This document shows positions 34,561 to 42,775 of a DNA stretch of 64,000 nucleotides, piece by piece. The DNA is from Desulfamplus sp. (lineage in GTDB: Bacteria > Desulfobacterota > Desulfobacteria > Desulfobacterales > Desulfobacteraceae). The notes beneath the pieces were generated by a model. It was not told the origin of the DNA and made no database searches. It saw only the letters and a list, made by a program, of their open reading frames with translations. Each line of letters opens with the position of its first letter. Position 1 is the stretch's first letter. The position numbers were made by a program, and so were the translations under genes. The stretch is from the NCBI GenBank assembly GCA_015231615.1, contig JADGBE010000009.1:1-64000 (forward strand). The letters are read 5' to 3'.

Positions 34561-36392
34561 CAAATAACCTCTTCCCAACACAACCTATCAAACCCCAGCG
34601 ACACTACAGCAAAACTCTTTAGCCTAAAATCTGTGCCTGAATACCGTTCTTTCAATATTTCACTGTAGCCTTTGACCTGCCACACTGCATCTTTCATTGC
34701 CTCACGCATTTTGGGAAGATTTTGAAGCTCCTCAACTGACAATGATCTTGCCTCTTCGCCGCTTACTCCAGCAGTTGCAAGGCTTACAAATTTAAACTCA
34801 ATCAGAATATCAAAAAGCTGGAATTTTCGCATATCTGGACGGATAATCATGGTTAAATCGGCAAATCGCCTGTCAATCTCTTTTTCTGAATCCATTATAA
34901 ATAGAATATCGTTGTAAAGAAGCGTTAGAAATGCTGTTTTTACGGTCAGTTCATTTGCCCAGCGATAATCGCGGTTGCTTAAAACTTTGAAATAACGCTC
35001 TTCAATAAAACTACAAAGCTCTTTTATGTCGCCTTTTTGGTATAATAATTTTGCTGCATCTCTGCCTATATCTCTATCTTCAGGCTTTGGTAAAAATAAT
35101 TCGTTTATCCTCTCAACATAGAGGCGTTTCATAATGACATTGGGAACTTTCATCTTAAGTTCAGCGTTTACAGTTTGCCCTGCAATTGTAAGAACTCCGA
35201 AATAATAGAGAAACGAGACAAGAAAAGCCTTATCGTGGCTTTTGTCTGACAGCATTACGCCAATTCCAAATTTTTGGCTAATCTCTTCAATCGCAACCTC
35301 ATGGTCGTCTTGCATCAAATCCAAAATAAGCTGCCGCCCTCCATTAATTTTAGAGATATAATCTAATTTTGCCTGATCCATTGAAAGATTGTGGTCAAGC
35401 ATATTTTTTGGGGGTTTGCAGCTATCTTGCAGATTATCAAGAAAATAGAGTGCTAAAGTTGGATTATAGACTAAATTTGAATAGTCATTTCCACTATCAA
35501 TTACGTCATCGGTTATATTATTACCAGTAACATCAACTGAAAAACAATAACCATTATAATAAATCCGAATAAGCTCAATCATCTCTTGTGCCTTATGCTG
35601 CTCAATATCACACTCTTGAGCAATTGTGTTTACAGCATCTGCAACCTCTTTTGCAGTAAACCCGCACAACTGATTATATTTAGGCTTAAAATAGACATTT
35701 TTAGCAATGTTGAATCCACTTGTAATATCACTCATAACCACAGGCGACACACCAGTAATGAAAATTCTGTCAAACACTGAATTTGATGCAGCAGCTTTCA
35801 CATTTTTAAACACTGCTTTAAGTATTCCCTCTTTTTGAACTAAAGATTCGTATTTCTCTGTTTTCATGCTTGAGGACATCATAACTTCATTGGCAAAGTT
35901 ATCGTATTCGTCAATCAGAAGAAAAACAGGCAGATTTACAGACTGCATGGCATTAGATAAAGATTTAATTGAACTTAACGCATCTGCCTCATCTATTCTT
36001 ATTTCTGGAATATCATAATTTTTGTAATGCAGTATAAATTGCCTGATACACAAATTTATATGATTAAAAAGCGATTGACGAATATCGTCCAATGAGCCTG
36101 AAGCATCAATACATGAAAAATCCCATTTTAAAATAAAAAATGAATTGCGAAGAGGGGTTGGATTTTTTCCGATTTTGAGATGACCAAACATAGATTCAAA
36201 TTGGTCTTTTTTAGCAATATCATAGTAGTTCTCAAGCATAGATAGAAGAAGGGATTTACCAAATCTGCGGGGGCGTAAGAAAAGCTGGAATTTATCTTTT
36301 TCTATATTGCTTATCAAATCTGTTCTATCACAATAAAAATAATTTTTAAGCACTATTTCTCTAAAATCGCATATTCCATAAGGTAGCTTCAT
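34560..36392 (-). CDS. AAA-ATPase-like protein with PD-(D/E)XK nuclease domain (PF09820/PF08011 type)
   Basis: A 610-residue protein. It begins LPYGICDFREIVLKNYFYCDRTDLI, the characteristic opening of the AAA-ATPase_like family, and has Walker A RPRRFGKSLL and Walker B FLLIDEYDNFA, followed by FITGVSPVVMSDITSGFN. The C-terminal part (about 480-605), with FQLFDILIEFKFVSL and DAVWQVKGYSEIL, resembles the linked PD-(D/E)XK nuclease domain. A polar stretch near residues 286-305 (GNNITDDVIDSGND) is another low-complexity insert. These genes are abundant in some bacteria and often mobile; biochemical function is not established. It lies between hutU and hutC and interrupts the histidine-utilisation genes. 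Confidence 0.85.
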   Translation of the reverse strand: MKLPYGICDFREIVLKNYFYCDRTDLISNIEKDKFQLFLRPRRFGKSLLLSMLENYYDIAKKDQFESMFGHLKIGKNPTPLRNSFFILKWDFSCIDASGSLDDIRQSLFNHINLCIRQFILHYKNYDIPEIRIDEADALSSIKSLSNAMQSVNLPVFLLIDEYDNFANEVMMSSSMKTEKYESLVQKEGILKAVFKNVKAAASNSVFDRIFITGVSPVVMSDITSGFNIAKNVYFKPKYNQLCGFTAKEVADAVNTIAQECDIEQHKAQEMIELIRIYYNGYCFSVDVTGNNITDDVIDSGNDYSNLVYNPTLALYFLDNLQDSCKPPKNMLDHNLSMDQAKLDYISKINGGRQLILDLMQDDHEVAIEEISQKFGIGVMLSDKSHDKAFLVSFLYYFGVLTIAGQTVNAELKMKVPNVIMKRLYVERINELFLPKPEDRDIGRDAAKLLYQKGDIKELCSFIEERYFKVLSNRDYRWANELTVKTAFLTLLYNDILFIMDSEKEIDRRFADLTMIIRPDMRKFQLFDILIEFKFVSLATAGVSGEEARSLSVEELQNLPKMREAMKDAVWQVKGYSEILKERYSGTDFRLKSFAVVSLGFDRLCWEEVI

Positions 36393-36783
36393 ATCTTCTC
36401 CTCCGAGATTCTTTAGTTTTTATACAGTATTATAAAGATTCACTGAAATCATAGTATAATATAGTAATATATAGAAATAATTACATAAAAATAGGTTTGA
36501 CTTCTTAATGGTTAAATGTTAATTAGATACAAACTATGTTCTTTGACAAGTAGATATATAGGGTTTTCAACACAAATAGCCTTGTTGATGTAAAATATCT
36601 AAGGCAATAAGGATTTTATAGTTATAATCGAGATAACGTTTATTTCGATTTTTTGTTGAACTCCGTCTCATCTCATCGAGACCAGATGTTCGTAGTGCAT
36701 CTGATGGGTTAGAACTGAGCTTTACGCTTCGAGAGATAAGTGGCCAACCACTGACAGTCAATCAACTCATTTAATGCAATTTT
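36393..36783. other. 391-base gap without a recognised gene
   Basis: The gap between hutC and the AAA/nuclease gene is AT-rich. A 64-codon open frame on the minus strand (36567-36761) has no good ribosome-binding site and no recognisable motif; its composition differs from the flanking non-coding DNA, so it could be a gene remnant. No repeat family of the window is present here. Confidence 0.4.
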
Positions 36784-37539
36784 CTATATTTTTCTATAGG
36801 AGTTGCAACTATCTAATTTATAAATACCCGAAAGCGTCTTAAATCTCCCGCCAATACGATAAATAGAACCCGGATATGTCATACGAGTATGGGTAACAAC
36901 TCTTTGGTTATCCCATGTTTGACGATGAAGAATAAGACACGGTTCATGTGGTTCCATGTTCAGAAGTTTACGGGTCATGGCATCTGGAAGAACTGCCTCA
37001 ACAATATGCTCAACATCTGTTAAACCCACAACACTCAACAAATATTTTGAAGTGGTGATGGTTGTGAAATCTTGCTTAATATAATCAGGAGCAGATTGTG
37101 GGTTTACATACTGATCAGCAAGCATTACAGGCTTTCCACTGTTTTTATGCACAATAACAGAATGGTAAAGAGGTGTACCAATAGGTATCTCCATAGCAGC
37201 AGCAACTTCAGGATAGGCTTGCTCTTCTCTTAAAAGATGAACTTCAGAGGAGTGAACTCCGCCTCTGCTTTTAATCTCTTCGTCAATACTGCTTATCTCA
37301 AACAGAGCTGTCAAAGGTTTGGGGTGGGCAATATACGTTCCTACTCCTTGAATCCGTATCAAAAGCCCGCGTTCGGTCATCTCCCGTAATGCACGATTTA
37401 CAGTCATTCGAGAGACACCAAGTTCACGCACAAGCTGATTTTCGGAAGGTATTTTGCTATCAGGCTTCCACTCTCCTGAATGGATATGCTGCATAATATA
37501 ATCTTTTACCTGTTCATACAGAGCTTTTGGACCGTGCAT
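36784..37539 (-). CDS. hutC: Histidine utilization repressor HutC (GntR family)
   Basis: A 251-residue GntR/HutC-type regulator. The N-terminal winged helix (about 1-72) has SENQLVRELGVSRMTVNRAL and RIQGVGTYIAHPKP. The C-terminal UTRA effector domain (about 90-240) ends with HRQTWDNQRVVTHTRMTYPGS, typical of HutC, which releases DNA when urocanate accumulates. In this cluster it is the last gene after mttB-like, hutH and mttB-like genes. A palindrome of the HutC type lies at 42612-42625 upstream of the first of them, so the whole leftward series is probably under its control. AGGAG lies nine to thirteen bases before the ATG. Confidence 0.94.
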   Translation of the reverse strand: MHGPKALYEQVKDYIMQHIHSGEWKPDSKIPSENQLVRELGVSRMTVNRALREMTERGLLIRIQGVGTYIAHPKPLTALFEISSIDEEIKSRGGVHSSEVHLLREEQAYPEVAAAMEIPIGTPLYHSVIVHKNSGKPVMLADQYVNPQSAPDYIKQDFTTITTSKYLLSVVGLTDVEHIVEAVLPDAMTRKLLNMEPHEPCLILHRQTWDNQRVVTHTRMTYPGSIYRIGGRFKTLSGIYKLDSCNSYRKI

Positions 37540-37560
37540 TGTGTTACTCTCCTCTTTTTT

Positions 37561-37613
37561 ATCCCTGAAATAAATTGCAGGGATAAAAATAAAAGAAGTC
37601 GGCTAAGCCGACT
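37561..37613. repeat. Two adjacent hairpins between mttB-like gene 1 and hutC
   Basis: ATCCCTG (37561-37567) pairs with CAGGGAT (37578-37584). AGTCGGCT and AGCCGACT (37597-37613) form a second compact hairpin. Together with the family A palindrome at 37625 they place three hairpins in a 132-base gap, which could reduce or process transcripts before hutC. Confidence 0.65.
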
Positions 37614-37624
37614 ATTATAAACAT

Positions 37625-37657
37625 AGATTTGACAACTTTTAAAAAATTGTCAAATCT
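37625..37657. repeat. 33-bp palindromic repeat, family A copy 4
   Basis: Left arm AGATTTGACAACTTT is identical to the other copies. The right arm has one change (ATTGTC for GTTGTC), giving a single G-T type mismatch when folded. It lies 14 bases after the stop of the first mttB-like gene on the minus strand. Confidence 0.8.
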
Positions 37658-37671
37658 TATAAATTATATCT

Positions 37672-39141
37672 CTAACCTTTCTCCATTTTGCTTTGAATCT
37701 CTCTCATTCCTTCAATTCTCAATCTCTCAAGCTCTGCTGTTACTTTGTCATCGAGCGGTTCTGGATTATGGGTCTCAACTATTTTTCTTACCTCTTCTCT
37801 TACTCTATCCTCCATTGTTGGTTTGCCTGATGCTTCCCACTGAGATATAGATTTGTGATTTAATAGTTTAGCTTGCCAAAGCTCATTTCTAAAGTGCTGA
37901 ATTGTGTGTTTCTGTTGCAAAAAGTGTCCTCCAGGACCAACTGCTTCAATAACTTCACGGGCAAGTGTTTCGCGATTTACAGTAATACCTTGAATAAAAC
38001 GCTTTGCCATTCCAACAATTTCATTTCCCATGACAAGCTGCTCAACAGAACACGCCATACCAGCAGCCATATATCCAACATCGTGGATAAGATTTAATCC
38101 AGCAAGCCCTTGGCTTAATATTGAAAAAGCAGACTCAAGTCCAGCTTGAGCATCAAGGCATTTTGAATCAGTTGCCCCTGCAAGCCCCCAAGTTGGCAAA
38201 CCAAAAGATTGAGCAACTTCAGCTTGGGCAGACAGCCCTAAGCTGTTTTCAGGAAGTCCCATTGCCATAAGTCCTGAAGACATATTTAAAATTCCAACAT
38301 TTCCGCTCATTGCAACTGGGCAGCCTGTTTTACGTAATTGGGCAATTGTGATGTGGATTAAAGATTCTGCCGTCATCTGCACAATCATTCCAGCCATTGT
38401 TACAGGTCCAGTTGCCCCTGCCTGAACAGTTGATCCGGGCAACTGAGGCATGTAGCGATCAGCAGATACAAATATTCTATCAACTATCTCATCTGGAAAG
38501 GTTAAAGGTGCAATTGCTTCAGGGTATGCAATTATAAATGGCTTTTGTCTAAGATTATCCATACCCCCAGCTACAACTGCTGCCATCTCATAAACATATT
38601 CGCAACCCAGTGGAGAGTAGCCAATAAAAACCATTGGTTTTGTTGTGTTTGCAGCAACTACTGGAAATTCATGCACATCTGCTGTGTTTACAGGCACATC
38701 AAGCGATGAACCCATCGGCATTACAAAATCTATATTTTTAAGAGCATCAGCAATTTTTGCCCCTCTTGCAATGTCGCTAAGTTGAGTCTCTCTAAATTCA
38801 CCTGTAAAAGGGTCTTTAGTGTTTGGGCTTGCTGTAGAAGTTCCGTAGTGGCTTTTGCGTCCTTCAAGCTCCATTGAGCGTTCGCCTTTACGGTTATAAA
38901 TCGTCCAACCTTTTGGAGTGGTTGCAAGACAAGATTCCACAATATATTGAGGAATTCTGATACTATCATCTTTTACAATTGCCCCAGCTTGAGCAAACAT
39001 CTTTTGAGCCTCTTTATGTTTGCACCTAAATCCAACCCGTTCAATAACATCATAGGCAGCTTGTCTTATTTCCCATATCTGATCTTCTGATAAAATACGC
39101 ATACTTACGGAACGCTTTTCTGTTTGTGAAGATTGAAGCAT
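37672..39141 (-). CDS. MttB-family (trimethylamine methyltransferase-like) corrinoid methyltransferase 1
   Basis: A 489-residue protein of the trimethylamine methyltransferase family (PF06253). It has RKSHYGTSTASPNTKDPFTGE, the TIM-barrel segments GSTVQAGATGPVTMAGMIV and LAGATDSKCLDAQAGLESA, and ends in the basic helical tail of the family. The reading frame is complete without an amber codon, so it is the non-pyrrolysine type (as MtgB for glycine betaine), not a true trimethylamine enzyme. Such proteins move a methyl group from a quaternary amine to a corrinoid protein. The gene lies between hutH and hutC on the same strand. A methylated histidine substrate is my inference; no corrinoid protein gene is in the window. 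Confidence 0.9.
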   Translation of the reverse strand: MLQSSQTEKRSVSMRILSEDQIWEIRQAAYDVIERVGFRCKHKEAQKMFAQAGAIVKDDSIRIPQYIVESCLATTPKGWTIYNRKGERSMELEGRKSHYGTSTASPNTKDPFTGEFRETQLSDIARGAKIADALKNIDFVMPMGSSLDVPVNTADVHEFPVVAANTTKPMVFIGYSPLGCEYVYEMAAVVAGGMDNLRQKPFIIAYPEAIAPLTFPDEIVDRIFVSADRYMPQLPGSTVQAGATGPVTMAGMIVQMTAESLIHITIAQLRKTGCPVAMSGNVGILNMSSGLMAMGLPENSLGLSAQAEVAQSFGLPTWGLAGATDSKCLDAQAGLESAFSILSQGLAGLNLIHDVGYMAAGMACSVEQLVMGNEIVGMAKRFIQGITVNRETLAREVIEAVGPGGHFLQQKHTIQHFRNELWQAKLLNHKSISQWEASGKPTMEDRVREEVRKIVETHNPEPLDDKVTAELERLRIEGMREIQSKMEKG

Positions 39142-39224
39142 TTTTATTTTTCTCCAAATTTATAATTAGTTATAGATAGTTTTGCCATATTTTTCCATGC
39201 TGGAATAAATTGAACTTTTTTCTG

Positions 39225-39263
39225 GTAGGGTTTAAGTAGGGTTTAAGCATGCTTAAACCCTAC
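39225..39263. repeat. Tandem 11-mer leading into a perfect 28-bp palindrome
   Basis: GTAGGGTTTAA occurs twice in tandem (39225-39235 and 39236-39246). The second copy opens a perfect 28-bp palindrome (39236-39263, arms GTAGGGTTTAAGCA). It lies in the 181-base gap between hutH and the first mttB-like gene. The outer GTAG...CTAC ends recall family B. Confidence 0.8.
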
Positions 39264-39322
39264 TGACCTACAACTTATCGCCTTGCTGGGTATAATTTCG
39301 GGCATTATTAAATTTTTATTCC

Positions 39323-40867
39323 TTAGTTCCCTTTAAGAGAACCAACCGCAGCTTCCACTGCATCAACAATCTCTCCGCTTCGTAATACCTTTACCATAGT
39401 CTCAATGTCAAGATAGAGGTCTCTGTCCTTATCAAGATATGGAACATGACTACGGACAACTTCATAAGCAACGCGAGTTCCAACTCCGCCTTTCATGGGT
39501 CTAATTTCATTGAGAAGGTCATAAGCCTGGGCCGCACATAAAAGCTCAATTGCCACAACATTCTCAACATTATCAAGAATCTCACGAGTCTGGCGGATTG
39601 CAATTGTTCCCATGCTTACATGGTCTTCTTTGTTTGCTGATGTTGGGATTGAATCGACACATGCAGGATGGGCAAGAACCTTGTTTTCAGAAACAAGGGC
39701 TGCTGCTGCATATTGCCCTATCATGTAGCCAGAATTTAGTCCGCCATTATTGATTAGAAATGGGGGCAAGTCGCTAAGTTGCGGATTGACAAGCCTCTCA
39801 ATTCTTCTCTCTGAGACGCTCCCAAGCTCTGCAATTCCCATAGATAAATAGTCTGCTGCCATTGCAACAGGCTGCCCGTGAAAATTTCCACCGAGACGCA
39901 CCTCTTCAGTGTCTGCAAATATAAGCGGATTTGTGGTTGTGGAGTTTATCTCAATGTCAATTACCCTCATTGCGTGGGCAACAGCATCTTTGCTTGCCCC
40001 GTGAATTTGCGGGGCACATCTTAAAGTATAAGCATCTTGAACTCTTGCACACCCTTGATGAGAATCAATTATTTCGCTTCCTTGAATCATCCTTAAAATA
40101 TTGTCTGCTGTTGCAATTTGTCCGGGGTGAGGTCGGATTTGGTGGATTCTTGGGTCAAACTCGGAGTTGCTGCCCATTAAAACTTCAAGACTCATAGCAC
40201 AGGCAATGTCAGCAGTTTTGGATAGACGCACAGCATCATTGACCACAAGAACACCAATTGCAGTCATAACTTGAGTGCCGTTAATCAAGGCAAGACCTTC
40301 GCCCCCTTGCAGTTTTAAAGGTTCAAGTCCAAGCTGCCTTAAAACTTCACCGCCAGCCATCCGCTTTCCATTATATTCCGCCTCACCTCTTCCAATTAAA
40401 ACCAATCCTAAGTGAGATGTTGGGGCTAAATCTCCACTTGAGCCAACTGACCCTTTTTCTGGTATAATTGGAGAGACTCCTTTATTGAGAAATGTGAGCA
40501 TGTAGCGAATTGTCTCCATTCTGCAACCAGAATAACCAAGAGATAAATCATGCACTCTAAGAGCCATGATTGCCCTAACAACTTCTGACGGCAGAGGTTT
40601 TCCAACGCCAGCCGCATGGCTCATCAAGATATTTTCTTGAAGTTGACTTGTATCTTTTTCTGGAATTATGACATTACACATTGCACCAAAGCCTGTGGTA
40701 ATGCCATAAATCACCTTTTTCTCTTTTACCCATTTTCTAATTAATGCACTTGTCTTTTCAACTCGTGCTTCGCCCTCTTGAGAAAAATCGGCAAAAGCAT
40801 TGTGCCTTGCAACTGCTACTAAATCGCTATTTGTTATGGGTTGTTTATCAAGTAAGATGGTTTGCAT
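39323..40867 (-). CDS. hutH: Histidine ammonia-lyase
   Basis: A 514-residue aromatic amino acid lyase that converts histidine to urocanate and ammonia. Family parts are YGITTGFGAM, LMSHAAGVGKPLP, LALINGTQ, RVQDAYTLRCAPQ, GGNFHGQPVAMAADYLS and SANKEDHVSM. The retained Glu in the last block (equivalent to HAL Glu414) supports histidine rather than phenylalanine or ergothioneine as substrate. The self-made MIO cofactor triad reads Ser143-Ser144-Gly145 instead of the usual Ala-Ser-Gly, and NTGFG is TTGFG. It lies between two mttB-like genes, flanked by a family A palindrome and the 39236 palindrome. The start is ATG with AGGACAA-type upstream sequence only. Confidence 0.93.
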   Translation of the reverse strand: MQTILLDKQPITNSDLVAVARHNAFADFSQEGEARVEKTSALIRKWVKEKKVIYGITTGFGAMCNVIIPEKDTSQLQENILMSHAAGVGKPLPSEVVRAIMALRVHDLSLGYSGCRMETIRYMLTFLNKGVSPIIPEKGSVGSSGDLAPTSHLGLVLIGRGEAEYNGKRMAGGEVLRQLGLEPLKLQGGEGLALINGTQVMTAIGVLVVNDAVRLSKTADIACAMSLEVLMGSNSEFDPRIHQIRPHPGQIATADNILRMIQGSEIIDSHQGCARVQDAYTLRCAPQIHGASKDAVAHAMRVIDIEINSTTTNPLIFADTEEVRLGGNFHGQPVAMAADYLSMGIAELGSVSERRIERLVNPQLSDLPPFLINNGGLNSGYMIGQYAAAALVSENKVLAHPACVDSIPTSANKEDHVSMGTIAIRQTREILDNVENVVAIELLCAAQAYDLLNEIRPMKGGVGTRVAYEVVRSHVPYLDKDRDLYLDIETMVKVLRSGEIVDAVEAAVGSLKGN

Positions 40868-40955
40868 TTTTGTTGTCCTTTTATTTACAGCCCCGAAATA
40901 AATTTAAACCTTTTTCAGAATGGTTTTATGATAATTTTTGCAGCAAAGCATAGAT

Positions 40956-40988
40956 AGAATTGACAACTTTTAAAAAGTTGTCAATTCT
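40956..40988. repeat. 33-bp palindromic repeat, family A copy 5 (compensated variant)
   Basis: AGAATTGACAACTTT and AAAGTTGTCAATTCT. Relative to the other copies the left arm has ATTT changed to AATT and the right arm has the matching change, so all 15 pairs are kept. It lies 28 bases after the stop of the second mttB-like gene and before hutH. Confidence 0.85.
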
Positions 40989-41016
40989 TCAAAATATATG
41001 TTTTTGTTAAATTAAT

Positions 41017-42486
41017 TTAGCTAACCATGAAATTCTTCACAATATTCTCAATTGCCTGCTGTTTTTCTGTTTCAACTTGCAATGGTTTATGGTTGTTAAG
41101 AATATTATGAAGTTTAGTTCTGGCTCGATCAAGAAGTGAGGTTCTACCCTGTTCCACCCACTTTTCATGGCTTTGACGACAGAAAAGCTCTGGCTTCCAT
41201 TGCACTTTTCTTAAATGTTTGAATGTATGGGGTTGTGTTAAAAATTGTCCGACCTCAGCACCTTTTGGAATTACATCAAGAGCAAGAGTGTCATCATTAA
41301 TTGGGATTCCTTTGTGCATTCTTCTTATTTGGTCAACCATTTCATTTACAATTATTATCATCTCAAGGCTTCCGCTCAATCCAAAATCGAGATAACCAAC
41401 ATCATGGTTAAGGTTTGACCCTGCAAAAATAGACATAAAAGCCTCAAGTCCAGCTTCATAAGATGCCTGCATATCAGGAATCTGGGCATCGCTTGTTCCG
41501 CCATAACCCCAATTTGGAATATCAAGGTAGTTGCTCATTTCAACCATTGCCATGTAAGTCATCATATATTCAGGTGCATTGTAGGAGCATTGGCTTGTTG
41601 CCATATCAAGAACAGCAGCACCAATACCCATAAGAAATGGCGACCCTTCTGCTGCAAGCTGATGAATCACCATTCCAAAGAACGATTCAGCAAGCCCTTG
41701 AACAATATGACCAGCAATTGTCATTGGTGCGGTTGAACCTGCAATTGGGGCTGGCGAATAGATAACAGGTGAAGCAGTTTCTGCACAAAATATAAGTTTA
41801 TCAAGACTACTAAATGGGTGTTTTAAAGGGCTTATTGGCTCATCATATTGAATCCAATATGGTTTTGCTCTTAGCTCTTTTTCTGAACCTCTTAACACTT
41901 TAGAAATTTCCCACATTGCCTGAAGGTCTTTTTTGCCATCTGCTGTGTTGACAATTGGCTTTGTTGAATTTTCCATCATTGCCTTAAAGCTCTCTAAATA
42001 GGAAAAAGCTGGATTTATATCGTGTGGGTGGGCAAAAGACATTATAAAATCAATATTTGGCAAAGCATCGCAAACTTTTGCAGCAATTTTAATATCTTCA
42101 AGAGTTGTGCGGTGTCTCTCCATCTTTTCAGATTCTACAGACCACATTAAATCAGAGCCTGTGCCAAAATATGCTCTTCTGCCGCCAAGGTACATTGCAT
42201 GGTTGCCTTCACGGTCGTAAATTGGAATGTTATTTGGAACGGTCTTTCGTGCTTTTTCAACAAGTGAGGCTGGAATTTTAATTAGATTGCTATCGTCATT
42301 AAGACCTTTTTCAACTTTGCAGCCCGCATCTTTAAGAAGTTTTAAAGCACCTTCGTGCATTACCTGCATTCCATTCTCTTCAATTACCTGCAAAGCAGAT
42401 TCATAAAGTCTTTTTTTGTCATCATCGCTTAGAAATGAGAGTTTTGGTTCAAAGCCTATTTCATAATTTGTATTTGGCATTGGCAT
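41017..42486 (-). CDS. MttB-family (trimethylamine methyltransferase-like) corrinoid methyltransferase 2
   Basis: A 489-residue PF06253 protein related to, but clearly divergent from, the copy at 37672. It has RRAYFGTGSDLMWSVESEK in the first part, PIAGSTAPMTIAGHIVQGLAE in the barrel and YGGTSDAQIPDMQASYEAGLEA in the second. There is no in-frame amber codon, so it is the non-pyrrolysine type that demethylates quaternary amines onto a corrinoid protein. It is the first gene of the leftward series ending with hutC. The HutC-like palindrome CTTGTATTTACAAG lies about 126 bases upstream of its start, which ties it to histidine metabolism. Its precise substrate is unknown; a histidine betaine is the working guess. 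Confidence 0.9.
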   Translation of the reverse strand: MPMPNTNYEIGFEPKLSFLSDDDKKRLYESALQVIEENGMQVMHEGALKLLKDAGCKVEKGLNDDSNLIKIPASLVEKARKTVPNNIPIYDREGNHAMYLGGRRAYFGTGSDLMWSVESEKMERHRTTLEDIKIAAKVCDALPNIDFIMSFAHPHDINPAFSYLESFKAMMENSTKPIVNTADGKKDLQAMWEISKVLRGSEKELRAKPYWIQYDEPISPLKHPFSSLDKLIFCAETASPVIYSPAPIAGSTAPMTIAGHIVQGLAESFFGMVIHQLAAEGSPFLMGIGAAVLDMATSQCSYNAPEYMMTYMAMVEMSNYLDIPNWGYGGTSDAQIPDMQASYEAGLEAFMSIFAGSNLNHDVGYLDFGLSGSLEMIIIVNEMVDQIRRMHKGIPINDDTLALDVIPKGAEVGQFLTQPHTFKHLRKVQWKPELFCRQSHEKWVEQGRTSLLDRARTKLHNILNNHKPLQVETEKQQAIENIVKNFMVS

Positions 42487-42611
42487 GGTGGGATTCCTTT
42501 TATTTTTTTATTATTGGGGATATTTTTGTTTGATTCGCTATATTGGCGGTATTAGCGTTTAATTTGCTATTTTTGGCATCATTTTACTAATAGAATGATG
42601 ATTTGTCCTAA

Positions 42612-42625
42612 CTTGTATTTACAAG
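42612..42625. promoter_or_regulatory. HutC-type operator candidate
   Basis: CTTGTATTTACAAG is palindromic at six positions in each half, with only the central TT unpaired. It closely resembles the CTTGTATGTACAAG-type sites bound by HutC/GntR proteins. It lies between the divergent murI and mttB-like 2 genes, about 126 bases upstream of the latter, and is followed by GTATGTATTCAT, possibly a weaker second half. The 289-base gap holds no gene. Confidence 0.6.
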
Positions 42626-42775
42626 TATGTATTCATTATATTTTCATATTTGATTTGTCAAGGCGTTGTTTAAAGAAAATTTTTGCTTGATAAAATTTAT
42701 ATAAAAGGTAGAAGTGTTCAAGCTCTGATTGATTATTTAGAGAAAACGATTTTAATATTACAAATCCAATTGTAA

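Noticed and set aside
36567-36761. 64-codon open frame upstream of the AAA/nuclease gene.
   Set aside because: No ribosome-binding site, no recognisable motif and isolated; treated as non-coding or a remnant.
39323-40867. HutH as an ergothionase or phenylalanine ammonia-lyase.
   Set aside because: The Glu of the SANKEDHVSM block, typical of histidine ammonia-lyase, is retained, and the gene lies with hutC, hutU and hutI.
37672-42486. Pyrrolysine-containing trimethylamine methyltransferases.
   Set aside because: Both genes read through at normal family length without an in-frame amber codon, so they belong to the non-pyrrolysine group.
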